Source: CAZHCA01 sp964530825
Lineage (GTDB): Bacteria > Bacteroidota > Bacteroidia > Chitinophagales > Saprospiraceae
Length of the DNA stretch: 64,000 nucleotides
NCBI GenBank assembly: GCA_964530825.1
Contig: CAZHCA010000021.1
Location: 18,782-82,781, forward strand
Reading direction: 5' to 3'
Below, piece after piece: positions 41,849 to 50,730 of the stretch (the stretch's first letter is position 1; each line of letters begins with the position of its first letter). The notes under the pieces are model-generated. The model saw only the letters and a list, made by a program, of their open reading frames with translations, was not told the origin of the DNA and searched no databases. A program made the translations under genes and the position numbers.

Positions 41849-43026
41849 CACCGAAAAAAGAGCTCACCGACCTGCTCGTACACAACGCGTTCGATGCGCT
41901 GTTTAACGCCCTGAAGAGCGACGCCGCCGGTGCCAAGCGGACCCAACTGCTCGACACCATCCATCTTGTAGAAGCCAAATACCGCGAGTTGCGCGAAGAT
42001 GAGATACGCGGTAGCCAGGCCGCTGCTACGATTCAGGTGCGGTACAATCAGTTGCGAGAAAAACTACAAGAGATCATTGCCGACCTGCACCGCCCGCAAG
42101 TGCCCGTTATCCGGCGTAAGCAGTTCTGGGCGCCGCTATCCATCTTTGTAGTCACTAGCCTGGGCCTTTTTTGGGGATTGTGGCCGGTCAAGACCCTCCA
42201 TTTCCAGCTCGATGCCCAACTGACAACCTTGAGTGTGCGTCTGCTGGAACCTTACGACTTGAACTACGATCTCTACCTGACGCTGTTCGAAGGTGGCCCC
42301 TTCGAGCGGGTGCGTACTGCCGACCAAAACATCACCTCCGAAGCCTACGGTCCCTTCGACTGGGAACTTTACGATGGGTACTTTCAGTTGAGTCGCTTTC
42401 TATTGCCCCAAAAGATGCGCATGAACCTGAGGGTCGACGGCCCCGAGGTCTTGCTCAACCTGGCCGACGGCCAGGTGCGGGGCGAGCTGGAGGTCGACAG
42501 TGCGCTGACGATCGTTGCCGACGGTCTTATCGCTATGCCCCTGCAGCACGATTCCGCCCGTATCGAATTGATCGAATTCACCACCTCGGAGTCGGCCGAG
42601 TTGGCGCTACGTCCGGCCCCCACAGACACCTTTCACCTGCAGCGCCTGCGGGTGGGCGTAGGTTGGGATTACACGGAGCGCACGGCCGGGGGTGGCATCC
42701 GTTCGACGATCCGATCGGGTGAGCTACGCGCCAACAGCTTGCAGTATCCCCTAGCCAGAGAACAGTTCATCGAGATGGAAACCCTGGAACGAGGCTACCT
42801 TAGCATACGCAAGTTGGAGGATGTTTTTCAAATCAGGCTGCGAGGAACAGCTACCGGACTGCGCATCGGTGATGACCGGGAGTCGTTAAAGGCCATAACA
42901 ACCACCCGTATTGAGCAATTGGCCAAGAACCGGCGCGCCAACCTTTTGTGGCAGCTTATATTGGGACTTGCTTCCTTAGCAAGTTTGTTGGTGACCATTT
43001 ATCAGGGTATCAGAGGAAGCAGATAG
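41845..43026 (+). CDS. two-TM protein with EAD11-like cytoplasmic domain
   Basis: A 393-residue membrane protein without signal peptide. Residues 1-85 form an all-helical domain with the pattern ELTDLLVHNAFDALFNALK ... LLDTIHLVEAKYRELREDEI, then G and VRYNQLREKLQEIIADL. It resembles effector-associated domain 11 (EAD11), an adaptor domain of Bacteroidota conflict and signalling systems. One TM helix (~94-114, FWAPLSIFVVTSLGLFWGLW) leads to a ~245-residue extracytoplasmic beta-rich domain and a second TM helix (~367-388). The topology puts the EAD inside and the large domain outside, which suits signal transfer across the membrane. The EAD11 match is by eye. Confidence 0.7.
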   Translation: MTPKKELTDLLVHNAFDALFNALKSDAAGAKRTQLLDTIHLVEAKYRELREDEIRGSQAAATIQVRYNQLREKLQEIIADLHRPQVPVIRRKQFWAPLSIFVVTSLGLFWGLWPVKTLHFQLDAQLTTLSVRLLEPYDLNYDLYLTLFEGGPFERVRTADQNITSEAYGPFDWELYDGYFQLSRFLLPQKMRMNLRVDGPEVLLNLADGQVRGELEVDSALTIVADGLIAMPLQHDSARIELIEFTTSESAELALRPAPTDTFHLQRLRVGVGWDYTERTAGGGIRSTIRSGELRANSLQYPLAREQFIEMETLERGYLSIRKLEDVFQIRLRGTATGLRIGDDRESLKAITTTRIEQLAKNRRANLLWQLILGLASLASLLVTIYQGIRGSR

Positions 43027-43408
43027 GGTTGATGAATGGAGTAGTTTAAATTAAGGCCTCACTTGAGTTATTTGGTTAGATCAATAAGTAAGGTAAGAAA
43101 GTCATGCTCCGAGGGCTTTCTTGAGCTGTGAAAGTGCGCAGCGGGGTGCGTCCAAAGGCATCGCGTTGAGGAAGGAATGGTACCTTAGATCAGTGAGCAA
43201 ACCTCATCGGTAGTGGCAGTCCACCTTGCTACCCGCTCCGCAGGAGTCTGCCCGCTGCCCTCGGCAGCAATACCCGTTCCGCTTTGGCTTGTGCCCCAGG
43301 ACGGACCAAAAATCGGAGCATCAACCTCGGGATAGGCCTCGGCAACAATTTTTTTACAAGTAACAAACCAAAAAATCCAAATTCGAAAACTTAAATTGTA
43401 CAAAAGAC
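43027..43408. other. intergenic region, no supported gene
   Basis: A weak hairpin AAGAAAG/CTTTCTT (43095-43122) lies near the left end. A minus-strand frame (43185-43424) with a TTG start encodes a peptide ending GTSQSGTGIAAEGSGQTPAE... but has no recognisable homology and overlaps the start of the next gene. I do not annotate it. Confidence 0.4.
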
Positions 43409-43921
43409 ATGAAACGCTACACAATAAAATCCGGACACCATACTTGCCGGCCGTTGCGCCTAAAGATTCGCTTTCGGGCAGGCGATATCGGCTGGCGGAT
43501 AATCATGGACAACAACTGTGATTATGACCTGAAGGGTGTCGATCAGCTCGATTGGTGTAAACTGGTAGGCGTTTTTTATAACCCTTTCAATATCCACGGT
43601 GACACGGCCATGGTAGGTTGGCGCTATAATTTGGAGACGAGGCGGATCGAACTCAATGCCTATTACCACATCGACGGCAAGCGCACCTATACCGACCCGT
43701 TGATGGAGGTTGGTCTTTTGGAAACCTTTACCTGCCTTCTGCGCATAAGTACGGGTCGTCACGAATACGAATGGACTCTGCAGCGGGCATCCGACAACTT
43801 CAAGGTCGTGCACGTCCAGCCCTTTCGGCACGATCGCAAGCTTTCGATCGAGACCAATTTCTACTTTGGCGGCAATCAGCCTGCGCCCCAGGAGGTAAGC
43901 TGTCAGTTGGAGAATATCTAG
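43409..43921 (+). CDS. conserved-looking hypothetical protein
   Basis: A 170-residue soluble protein, with no signal peptide or TM helix. It is rich in aromatic residues and beta-strands, with MVGWRYNLETRRIELNAYYH and IDGKRTYTDPL as its most distinctive segments. The composition (many Trp, Tyr, His, Arg) looks like a folded, possibly ligand-binding beta domain. I recall similar proteins in other Bacteroidota but know no function. It lies between the EAD11 pair and bshC, on the same strand as both. Confidence 0.7.
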   Translation: MKRYTIKSGHHTCRPLRLKIRFRAGDIGWRIIMDNNCDYDLKGVDQLDWCKLVGVFYNPFNIHGDTAMVGWRYNLETRRIELNAYYHIDGKRTYTDPLMEVGLLETFTCLLRISTGRHEYEWTLQRASDNFKVVHVQPFRHDRKLSIETNFYFGGNQPAPQEVSCQLENI

Positions 43922-44000
43922 GAAAGGCAGGCGGGCTAAACTTTTGATCTCCCTACGCCTTTTAAAAAGAAATTATCTTTCGCCAAACGACTAACCATCT

Positions 44001-45611
44001 ATGCCAATTACTGCCACCGAAGTGCACCATCTCCCGTTCGATAAAATTCCCCAGCTCTCCAGCAAAGACATCGCATACGCCACCGCCGATCCCCGGCTCC
44101 GTAATTTCTACAAATATCCTGTTAAGCTCGAAGCCTTTGCCGAGGTCATCGACGATAAAAAACGCGCCGATACTGACCGTCAAACTCTAGTGCGGGTCCT
44201 CAATCGCCAGTACAGTGAGTTGTCCAGATCGGAAAAAGTACACGCAAATGTAGATGCCTTACTGTACCCAACTACATTCACTATCACGACCGCCCACCAG
44301 CCGTCGTTGTTTACCGGGCCGCTGTACTATATCTATAAGATCATCTCGACCATCAACCTGGCTGAGTGTCTGCAGCGGAAATATCCAGACTATCACTTCG
44401 TACCGATTTTCATCAGCGGGTCTGAAGACCACGATTTTGAAGAAATCAACCACGCCAATCTATTCAACAAGACTATCACCTGGGAAAACGACGAATCGGG
44501 TGGCTGCGGTTTCATGCGTACAGAGGGTTTAAAGCAGCCCCTTGCGGAGCTCAGGGAAATCCTGGGCGATACCGATCGGGCACAGCATATTTTTGGCATC
44601 ATAGAAAAAGCCTACACTCGCCACGGGCGCTATGGCGAAGCCACTCAGGAGCTAGTGCACGAACTGTTTAAAGACGACGGATTGGTGGTCGTCAACATGA
44701 GCGATGCCGAGCTGAAGCGGCTGTTCATTCCGATTATGGAAGAAGAAATCCTCAAGCAGCCCTCCCAGCAATTAGTGGAAGAAACTCAGCAGGAACTAGC
44801 CGAAAGAGCCGGTTTCAGCGATCAAGCGCACGCCCGTAAGATCAATCTCTTCTACCTTGATGATCAGCTGCGCGAACGGATCGTGTTTGAAGATGGGAAG
44901 TATCAGGTACTCAACACCGACTTGGCTTTTACGGAGGCCGAGTTGAAGAAAGCGCTCCACGATCATCCCGAGCGCTTCAGTCCAAACGTAGTTATGCGGC
45001 CTCTCTACCAGGAGTTGGTCCTGCCAAACCTAGCCTACGTGGGCGGCGGGGGCGAAATCGCCTATTGGCTTGAGCGCCAAAGTCAATTTGCACATTTTGG
45101 GGTCAACTTTCCCATGCTGGTGCGCCGCAACTCGGTCCTTTGGGTCGATGGTGGGATGAGCAAAAAAGTACGCAAGCTCGACTTATCAATCGAAGATCTT
45201 TTTATCGAGACCGAAACCCTTATCAAAGCCTACGTTGAAGAAAATTCCGAAAATGAACTGAGTTTGGAGGAGGAGAAAGCCAAGTTACAGCAGCTGTTCG
45301 ACGAGTTGGCCGAGCGTACCAAAGCCATTGATCCCACCTTGGAAAAAACGGTACTAGCCGAAGGCGCCAAACAAGTGAAATCTCTGGAAAACCTGGAAGG
45401 CCGTCTTATGAAGGCCGAGAAGCAAAGGTTCGACACCTCCTTAAACCAGATCCGCAGTCTCAAAGACCGTCTTTTCCCCAATAATGGTTTGCAAGAACGC
45501 CACGATAACTTCTTGCAATTTTATTTGAAGTACGGAGATGATTTTTTCCAAATCCTCAAGGAAAATCTGGAGCCGCTGCGACCGGAATTCGTGGTGATTG
45601 TTGATAATTAG
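44001..45611 (+). CDS. bshC: bacillithiol biosynthesis cysteine-adding enzyme BshC
   Basis: A 536-residue cytoplasmic enzyme for the last step of bacillithiol synthesis, addition of cysteine to GlcN-malate. Signature segments are TTAHQPSLFTGPLYYIYKII, FVPIFISGSEDHDFEEINHA and VLPNLAYVGGGGEIAYWLE, plus a long coiled-coil stretch (~395-490). The length matches the family. Its presence shows the cell uses bacillithiol, which gives context for the DinB-fold and CstB-like proteins at 13-20 kb. It converges with the cupin gene with only 8 bp between the stops. Confidence 0.95.
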   Translation: MPITATEVHHLPFDKIPQLSSKDIAYATADPRLRNFYKYPVKLEAFAEVIDDKKRADTDRQTLVRVLNRQYSELSRSEKVHANVDALLYPTTFTITTAHQPSLFTGPLYYIYKIISTINLAECLQRKYPDYHFVPIFISGSEDHDFEEINHANLFNKTITWENDESGGCGFMRTEGLKQPLAELREILGDTDRAQHIFGIIEKAYTRHGRYGEATQELVHELFKDDGLVVVNMSDAELKRLFIPIMEEEILKQPSQQLVEETQQELAERAGFSDQAHARKINLFYLDDQLRERIVFEDGKYQVLNTDLAFTEAELKKALHDHPERFSPNVVMRPLYQELVLPNLAYVGGGGEIAYWLERQSQFAHFGVNFPMLVRRNSVLWVDGGMSKKVRKLDLSIEDLFIETETLIKAYVEENSENELSLEEEKAKLQQLFDELAERTKAIDPTLEKTVLAEGAKQVKSLENLEGRLMKAEKQRFDTSLNQIRSLKDRLFPNNGLQERHDNFLQFYLKYGDDFFQILKENLEPLRPEFVVIVDN

Positions 45612-45619
45612 TTAGGCAA

Positions 45620-45943
45620 CTACTTGTAATCCTCGCGCACGGGTTGGAAAACGTCAATTACGTAGCAATCCGTGACGCCGCGCCCGGAATGGGGCACGTT
45701 GCCCGGAATAACCACTACGTCGCCCCCTTTACAGAGGTGTTTTTCGCCATCGATAATCAGTTCCAGTTGCCCTTGGATAACATTCGTTACCTGTTCGTGC
45801 GGATGGTGATGCTCAGGCAAGACTGCGCCTTTCCCGATGCGCACATGGGCGACGGTCACCCCATCGCCGTGAACGAGCTTAGCGTCAAAGCCGGGGACTA
45901 ACTCCCGGTTGGCGAGTTCTTCAAGATGCAAATGTTGGTACAT
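45620..45943 (-). CDS. single-domain cupin
   Basis: A 107-residue cupin. Motif 1 is GKGAVLPEHHHPHEQVTNVI, with the metal-binding His pair and Glu, and motif 2 is GDVVVIPGNVPHSG, with the last His. Small cupins of this kind bind Fe, Mn or Zn and act as epimerases, dioxygenases or sugar-binding proteins; nothing here picks one. It lies 15 bp upstream of the peptidase stop region on the same strand and may be cotranscribed with the M28 peptidase. Confidence 0.9.
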   Translation of the reverse strand: MYQHLHLEELANRELVPGFDAKLVHGDGVTVAHVRIGKGAVLPEHHHPHEQVTNVIQGQLELIIDGEKHLCKGGDVVVIPGNVPHSGRGVTDCYVIDVFQPVREDYK

Positions 45944-45958
45944 ATTGATTAAGGTTTA

Positions 45959-47326
45959 TCAACGCCGGGGAATCAGGGTTGTCGGATAGACCACCACGCT
46001 CTCGGCGCCATTTTTACTCACCGAGGCGACCCCGAAGAGGAAGTTATCAATAATGATATTTTCCAGGGTATAATCCGTCATGCTCTTGTCCACAAATCGA
46101 CTTTGCTGCCACTGTGGGGCAGTTGTTTCGCGCCAATAGATTTTGTATCCAGCCAGGTCGGGGTCGTCGACGGGATCCCACTTTAGGCGGGTCGAGGGCC
46201 GGACCGCACCACCAATCATTACGCCTGTAGGAGACGGGGGCGCCCAAGCCAAACCAGCCAGGACGATAGCATTTACTCCGGTAAGTTTAGCTGCATAATC
46301 AAAGTTGACGCCTTCCAATACATCGCCGTAGGCGATACCGTCTTCGGTGCGGATATCTTGATGTTGGCGGTTGTAATTTTCGTGGCTTTCCATGATACGC
46401 ACCCCAGGAAAGCCTAAGTCGTTGAATGGTCGGTGATGACCACCGCGGCCGAAGCGGTCGAGGCGATAGACCATCATCGCGTCCAAATTTCGGCAATACT
46501 GATCAGTCATTCGGTCTACATAACGGGCAAGCTGGCGGGAAGGCCCGTCGACTTCCCCGCCGTAGAAGCGGCGCCAGATACGGTCGCGCTCGGTCTCCAG
46601 TACGGGCGTGGGCTCGGAAAACACCCGGAAAGAAGTATTATCAATTACCCCGTCGATTCCCTCGATATTGCCGATCATATCGTTGTTGAGTACGCCGATG
46701 ATCTCCCATGCTTCCTCTTTGGCCATCTCGGCCATAGCCTGACCGCCGAAAAGACCTTGCTCTTCGCCCGAGAGACCGGCATAGATAATGCTAGTTGGGA
46801 ACTCGTACTGGGTCAGTACGCGTGCTGCTTCAATGGCTCCCGCCATTCCCGAGGCATTGTCGTTTGCGCCAGGAGCATCGGTGGTTGCGTCGGTAGCGCT
46901 AGAAGCACGCGAGTCAATATCGGCGCTCATGATCACGTAACGGTTAGGATAGCGCGTACCCCGTTGGATAGCCAAGATATTGACCACCCAAGTATCTTCT
47001 GGAATCCGGCGGTTACCTTCGGCCGGCACCAGCTTACGCTGGTAACGCACCTCCAGGCAGCCCCCGCAACTGACAGCGATGCGATCAAACTCGGCCTTGA
47101 TCCACCGGCGCGCCGCGCCGATGCCCCGGGTTTCGGAGGTGGTATCCGAAAGCGTATTTCGGGTCCCAAAACTCACCAGTTTGCGAATGTCGGCTTCGAT
47201 GCGATCGGAGCTAGGCGCTTCGGTGATGGCGTAAAGTTCGGCTACCCGATCAGGCGGATATTGTTGGCCGTGACTTAGATCAGAGAATAAGAAGAAAAAC
47301 AATAAGCAGTACGTACTTCGGTACAT
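45959..47326 (-). CDS. exported M28-family metallopeptidase
   Basis: A 455-residue exported peptidase with a signal peptide (YRSTYCLLFFFLFSDLSHG). The M28 domain contains PGANDNASGMAG, GLSGEEQGLFGG with the catalytic Glu pair, LNNDMIGN and a His-rich GGHHRPFNDLGFPGVRIMES. The position of the first zinc His (usually G-H-x-D-S) reads SADIDSR, with Asp in place of His. A C-terminal FN3-like domain (~365-455, LKWDPVDDPDLAGYKIYWRE) follows. It probably trims oligopeptides in the periplasm or outside the cell. Confidence 0.88.
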   Translation of the reverse strand: MYRSTYCLLFFFLFSDLSHGQQYPPDRVAELYAITEAPSSDRIEADIRKLVSFGTRNTLSDTTSETRGIGAARRWIKAEFDRIAVSCGGCLEVRYQRKLVPAEGNRRIPEDTWVVNILAIQRGTRYPNRYVIMSADIDSRASSATDATTDAPGANDNASGMAGAIEAARVLTQYEFPTSIIYAGLSGEEQGLFGGQAMAEMAKEEAWEIIGVLNNDMIGNIEGIDGVIDNTSFRVFSEPTPVLETERDRIWRRFYGGEVDGPSRQLARYVDRMTDQYCRNLDAMMVYRLDRFGRGGHHRPFNDLGFPGVRIMESHENYNRQHQDIRTEDGIAYGDVLEGVNFDYAAKLTGVNAIVLAGLAWAPPSPTGVMIGGAVRPSTRLKWDPVDDPDLAGYKIYWRETTAPQWQQSRFVDKSMTDYTLENIIIDNFLFGVASVSKNGAESVVVYPTTLIPRR

Positions 47327-47363
47327 ATTAGGTGTAAGTTTCCAGTTTATAGTCGCGAGTAAG

Positions 47364-47891
47364 TTATTCTTTCACGGCAACGATCATCGTAATTTCAACG
47401 GCAATATCACCCGGCAAGCTGCTCATGCCCACCGCGGCGCGGGCGTGCTTACCCCTTTCGCCGAAAACCTCGACCATGAGGTCGGAGAAGCCGTTAACTA
47501 CGGCGGGCTGATCGGTAAAATCGGAGGAACAATTGACCATTCCTGTAACCCGTACGATGCGCTCTACCCGGTCGAGGTCGCCCAGGGTTTCCTTTAACAC
47601 CGCCAGCTGATTGATCCCCACCAGCCGCGCTGCTTCGTATCCCTCTTCTACTGTGAGGTCCTGCCCTACTTTGCCGGTGATATTGGATCCATCGGGGCGT
47701 CGTGGCCCCTTACCAGCTAGGAAAAGTAAGTTGTCGGTTTGTACAGCATTGACGTAGTTGGCTACCGGTTCGGAGGGTTGGGGCAACAGGATACCCAAAT
47801 CAATGAGCTTCTGTTCTGTATCCGTTTCCTGAGCGGCTAGCGTACTTATGGAGATTGCCATTGTGGCAAATAGCAGAAGGTGTCTTTTCAT
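47364..47891 (-). CDS. exported RidA/YjgF-family protein
   Basis: A 174-residue RidA-like protein with an N-terminal signal peptide (KRHLLLFATMAISISTLA, then AQ), unusual because classical RidA is cytoplasmic. The core has the family layout ANYVNAVQTDNLLFLAGKGP, AARLVGINQLAVLKETLGDL, VVNGFSDLMVEVFGERGKHA and RAAVGMSSLPGDIAVEI. RidA deaminates reactive enamines/imines, and the Arg before the last strand (HARAAVG) is present. An exported member may have another substrate. Start ATG 47891. Confidence 0.88.
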   Translation of the reverse strand: MKRHLLLFATMAISISTLAAQETDTEQKLIDLGILLPQPSEPVANYVNAVQTDNLLFLAGKGPRRPDGSNITGKVGQDLTVEEGYEAARLVGINQLAVLKETLGDLDRVERIVRVTGMVNCSSDFTDQPAVVNGFSDLMVEVFGERGKHARAAVGMSSLPGDIAVEITMIVAVKE

Positions 47892-48376
47892 GATCAATGG
47901 TTTCGTATGGAATAAGGAAATTAGCAAAATTTAGGCAATTCCAGTCGATCGATATCCTGCTTTTGATGCCTGCCCCGGCGTTTCTGGATGATACCAGCCA
48001 AATAAAATTCTTCACTTTTGTCGGAAATTATCATTACAGGTTGTTGGAGACTGACTTTCAGGGGGCTAGAATTGTTGTTAGGACTATAGAGCTAACAGCG
48101 CTTAAGCGCTAACAGCGCTACAGCGCTAACAGCTCTTGCAAATAATATTTGGCAGCGATAAATTGCAATTTCCCCATTCCAGACTTTTCCCCTTTAATCA
48201 GAAGCTTTTTTCTTTCGTTAATAACATATCTCAACGCACCCGATACCGACCAATGCGATCAGATCGAAAAAGCGGAATATCCAAAAGATTGGATAAGTGC
48301 TACGGAGTCGCAACCGGCATTGCGTTAAGGCTGTGCCACGACAAATTAGGGGAACTTTCCAGAACAAGATTAAAGA
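47892..48376. other. intergenic region with a repeat cluster
   Basis: The 485 bp between the RidA gene start and the accD stop hold no supported gene. They include the AGCGCTAACAG repeat block at 48089-48134. Frames on the plus strand in 48130-48390 encode up to about 80 residues but show no recognisable pattern. Confidence 0.45.
48089..48134. repeat. AGCGCTAACAG repeat cluster
   Basis: GAGCTAACAGCGCTTAAGCG and the following bases contain two exact copies of AGCGCTAACAG (48105-48115 and 48122-48132), a related partial copy (48090-48098), and the perfect palindrome AGCGCTTAAGCGCT (48097-48110). The same 11-mer is in the palindrome at 2126-2192, about 46 kb away, so this is a dispersed intergenic element. 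Confidence 0.7.
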
Positions 48377-49246
48377 TTATGGGATAGAAACCGAAGCCAA
48401 ACGGTTTTCGTCAAAGAAATACAGCAGATCGGAAAGCCGCTCTTTGAGGTCTTTGCGATCGACGATGAAGTCCAGGAAGCCGTGTTCCAAAAGAAACTCG
48501 GAGGTTTGAAAACCTTCCGGTAGATCTTTTTTGATGGTTTCCTTAATCACCCTCGGACCAGCGAAACCAATAAGCGCTTCGGGCTCGGCAAAGTTGATAT
48601 CGCCCAGCATGGCAAAGGAAGCCGTCACGCCCCCTGTGGTGGGATCGGTCATCAGGCTGAAATAAGGAACACCGGATTTAGCTAATAGGGTAAGTTTTGA
48701 AGAGGTTTTGGCCAATTGCATGAGGGAAAATGCAGCCTCCATCATGCGGGCCCCACCCGATTTGGAGATAATAAGGAGCGGGGTGCGGGTCTCCAGGCAG
48801 TAATCAATAGCCCTGGCAATGCGTTCGCCAACCACAGAGCCCATCGATCCCCCGATAAAGTTGAAATCCATGGCCGCAATGACGATTGGCTTGCGGTTCA
48901 GTTTGCCGCGAGCGATGGAAATGGCGTCTGTCAGGCCGGTTTTTTCGTAGGCCTCACTGAGCCGCTGGGGGTATGGCTTTAAATCAACAAAATCGAGGAT
49001 ATCCTGGGCACGCAATTCTTCGAACATGGTCTCGTAATTTCCATCGAAGAGCAGGTCAAAATAATCGAAGGAACCGATGCGTACATGGTAATTGCACTTC
49101 GGACACTTGAAAAAGTTTTCTTTCAACTCTTTCATGGTACTGGTCTCCTTACAACGCTTACATTTATACCAAAGCCCCTCAGGCGCTTCTTTTTTGTTTC
49201 GCGTAGCCGTCTGGATGCCGTCTTTCAAACGTTTAAACCACCCCAT
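48377..49246 (-). CDS. accD: acetyl-CoA carboxylase carboxyltransferase subunit beta
   Basis: A 289-residue carboxyltransferase beta subunit for malonyl-CoA synthesis in fatty acid formation. The N-terminal zinc ribbon is WYKCKRCKETS ... FFKCPKCNYH (four Cys). The crotonase-fold core contains TDAISIARGKLNRKPIVIAA, MDFNFIGGSMGSVVGERIAR, SKSGGARMMEA and FAGPRVIKETIKKDLPEGFQ. The length is standard. It stands alone, with accA elsewhere. Confidence 0.96.
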   Translation of the reverse strand: MGWFKRLKDGIQTATRNKKEAPEGLWYKCKRCKETSTMKELKENFFKCPKCNYHVRIGSFDYFDLLFDGNYETMFEELRAQDILDFVDLKPYPQRLSEAYEKTGLTDAISIARGKLNRKPIVIAAMDFNFIGGSMGSVVGERIARAIDYCLETRTPLLIISKSGGARMMEAAFSLMQLAKTSSKLTLLAKSGVPYFSLMTDPTTGGVTASFAMLGDINFAEPEALIGFAGPRVIKETIKKDLPEGFQTSEFLLEHGFLDFIVDRKDLKERLSDLLYFFDENRLASVSIP

Positions 49247-49400
49247 ATTTCCCTTTTTTCTTAAACATCCTCTCTAGTATTCACTCCGGAAACCGATCGA
49301 CCGATTTGCCGTCGAAATGACAAATTTAAGAAAGCCCAGTAAAGTAGACGAATTAAAATGCGCCCAGGATGTAAAAATGTGTTGGAGGGCTTATCTACCC

Positions 49401-50426
49401 TTAATGGATGGTCGATTTAACCGTGTCTACAAAACGCTTGACACCGTCGAGTGGCGTGTCAGGATAAACACCGTGCCCTAGATTGGCGATGTGGTGCGAA
49501 CCAAAAGCCTCCAGCATCGCATGTGTTCGTTGCTCGATGATAGCACCGGGGGCGTAAAGCAGACAGGGATCCAAGTTCCCTTGCAATACCTTGTTTCCAA
49601 CCTGTTGGCGAGCCCATCGGGGATCAGTATTCCAATCGAGCCCCACCACTTGGCAGGGTAGTTGACCGATGGCCTCCAGTGCGAACCAGGCACCCTTGGC
49701 AAAAACGGTAACGGGCGTCTCCTCAATTGCCTGGCAGATTTTTTCGATGTAGGGAAGTGCGTATACCTGATATTGCTCTGGCGGCAGTATACCTGCCCAG
49801 GAATCAAAAACCTGTACCAATTGGGCCCCGTGGGCAATCTGTTGCTTTAAATAGGCGATTGTAGCATCGGTGATCAAGGTGAGGAGCCGGTGCGAAAGAG
49901 CCGATTCGCGGTAGAGCCATCTACGTGCGACTGAAAAGGTTTTACTCCCTTGCCCCTCTACCATATAAGCGAATATCGTCCAAGGCGCGCCGGCAAACCC
50001 AATCAAAGGTACCCGCCCGTCCAAAGCACGCGTTGTGTGGGTAATGGCTTCGTAAACGTAAGTGAGCTGTTCGGCGGCCGTCTCCGGGTCGTGCAGTTGT
50101 TCGATGTCGCCAGCCGATTCTATAACCTTTGGAAAACGTGGCCCCTTTTTTTCCACCATTTCATAAGGCAGCCCCAACGCTTCGGGAATTACCAAAATAT
50201 CGGAAAATATGATGGCGGCGTCCACGCCCAACTCATCAACAGGCTGTATGGTCACTTCGGCCGCTAACTCCGGTGTTTCAACCAACTCTTTAAACCCGCT
50301 AAGTTTCTCTCGAATGGCCCGGTACTGCGGAAGGATTCGGCCTGCCTGACGCATTAGCCAGACCGGAGGCCTCTCGACAACCGCTCCGCGAGCAGCGCGT
50401 AAAAAAAGATCGTTTTTTAGCTCCAT
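49401..50426 (-). CDS. hemE: uroporphyrinogen decarboxylase
   Basis: A 341-residue haem-biosynthesis enzyme that converts uroporphyrinogen III to coproporphyrinogen III. The N-terminal signature PPVWLMRQAGRILPQYRAIR is present. Later conserved parts include AAIIFSDILVIPEALG with the catalytic Asp, LIGFAGAPWTIFAYMVEG, VFDSWAGILPPEQY and the C-terminal NLGHGVYPDTPLDGVKRFVD. Start ATG 50426 matches the family; the frame continues 31 codons further up without homology. Confidence 0.96.
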   Translation of the reverse strand: MELKNDLFLRAARGAVVERPPVWLMRQAGRILPQYRAIREKLSGFKELVETPELAAEVTIQPVDELGVDAAIIFSDILVIPEALGLPYEMVEKKGPRFPKVIESAGDIEQLHDPETAAEQLTYVYEAITHTTRALDGRVPLIGFAGAPWTIFAYMVEGQGSKTFSVARRWLYRESALSHRLLTLITDATIAYLKQQIAHGAQLVQVFDSWAGILPPEQYQVYALPYIEKICQAIEETPVTVFAKGAWFALEAIGQLPCQVVGLDWNTDPRWARQQVGNKVLQGNLDPCLLYAPGAIIEQRTHAMLEAFGSHHIANLGHGVYPDTPLDGVKRFVDTVKSTIH

Positions 50427-50730
50427 ATTATCTTTCCTGTCGAATACTGATGAAAGGGTATTTCTAAATAAACCCCTATTTTTTTCGTACGCACGATTAT
50501 ACGGGAATGAATCAAGCATTTCCTAATATCTTGGATATTTTACGGTTTTTTGATTTGATTATAGGCAAGTTTTTTTTCGTCTGAGTAAAATTAATTTCTA
50601 AATAAAATGGTTGCGATTGGTGGTCTGCGTACCACTGCTTAAAGGACGGCAAACTGTCCGGCTGCAGTCGGCATGGGGACAAATAAATTCCCTATTTTGG
50701 CACATTCACTTTGTAAAATGCATAACTACT

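Noticed and set aside
43185..43424. Small minus-strand frame ending in a Ser/Gly-rich tail
   Set aside because: It needs a TTG start, overlaps the next gene's start and shows no family pattern.
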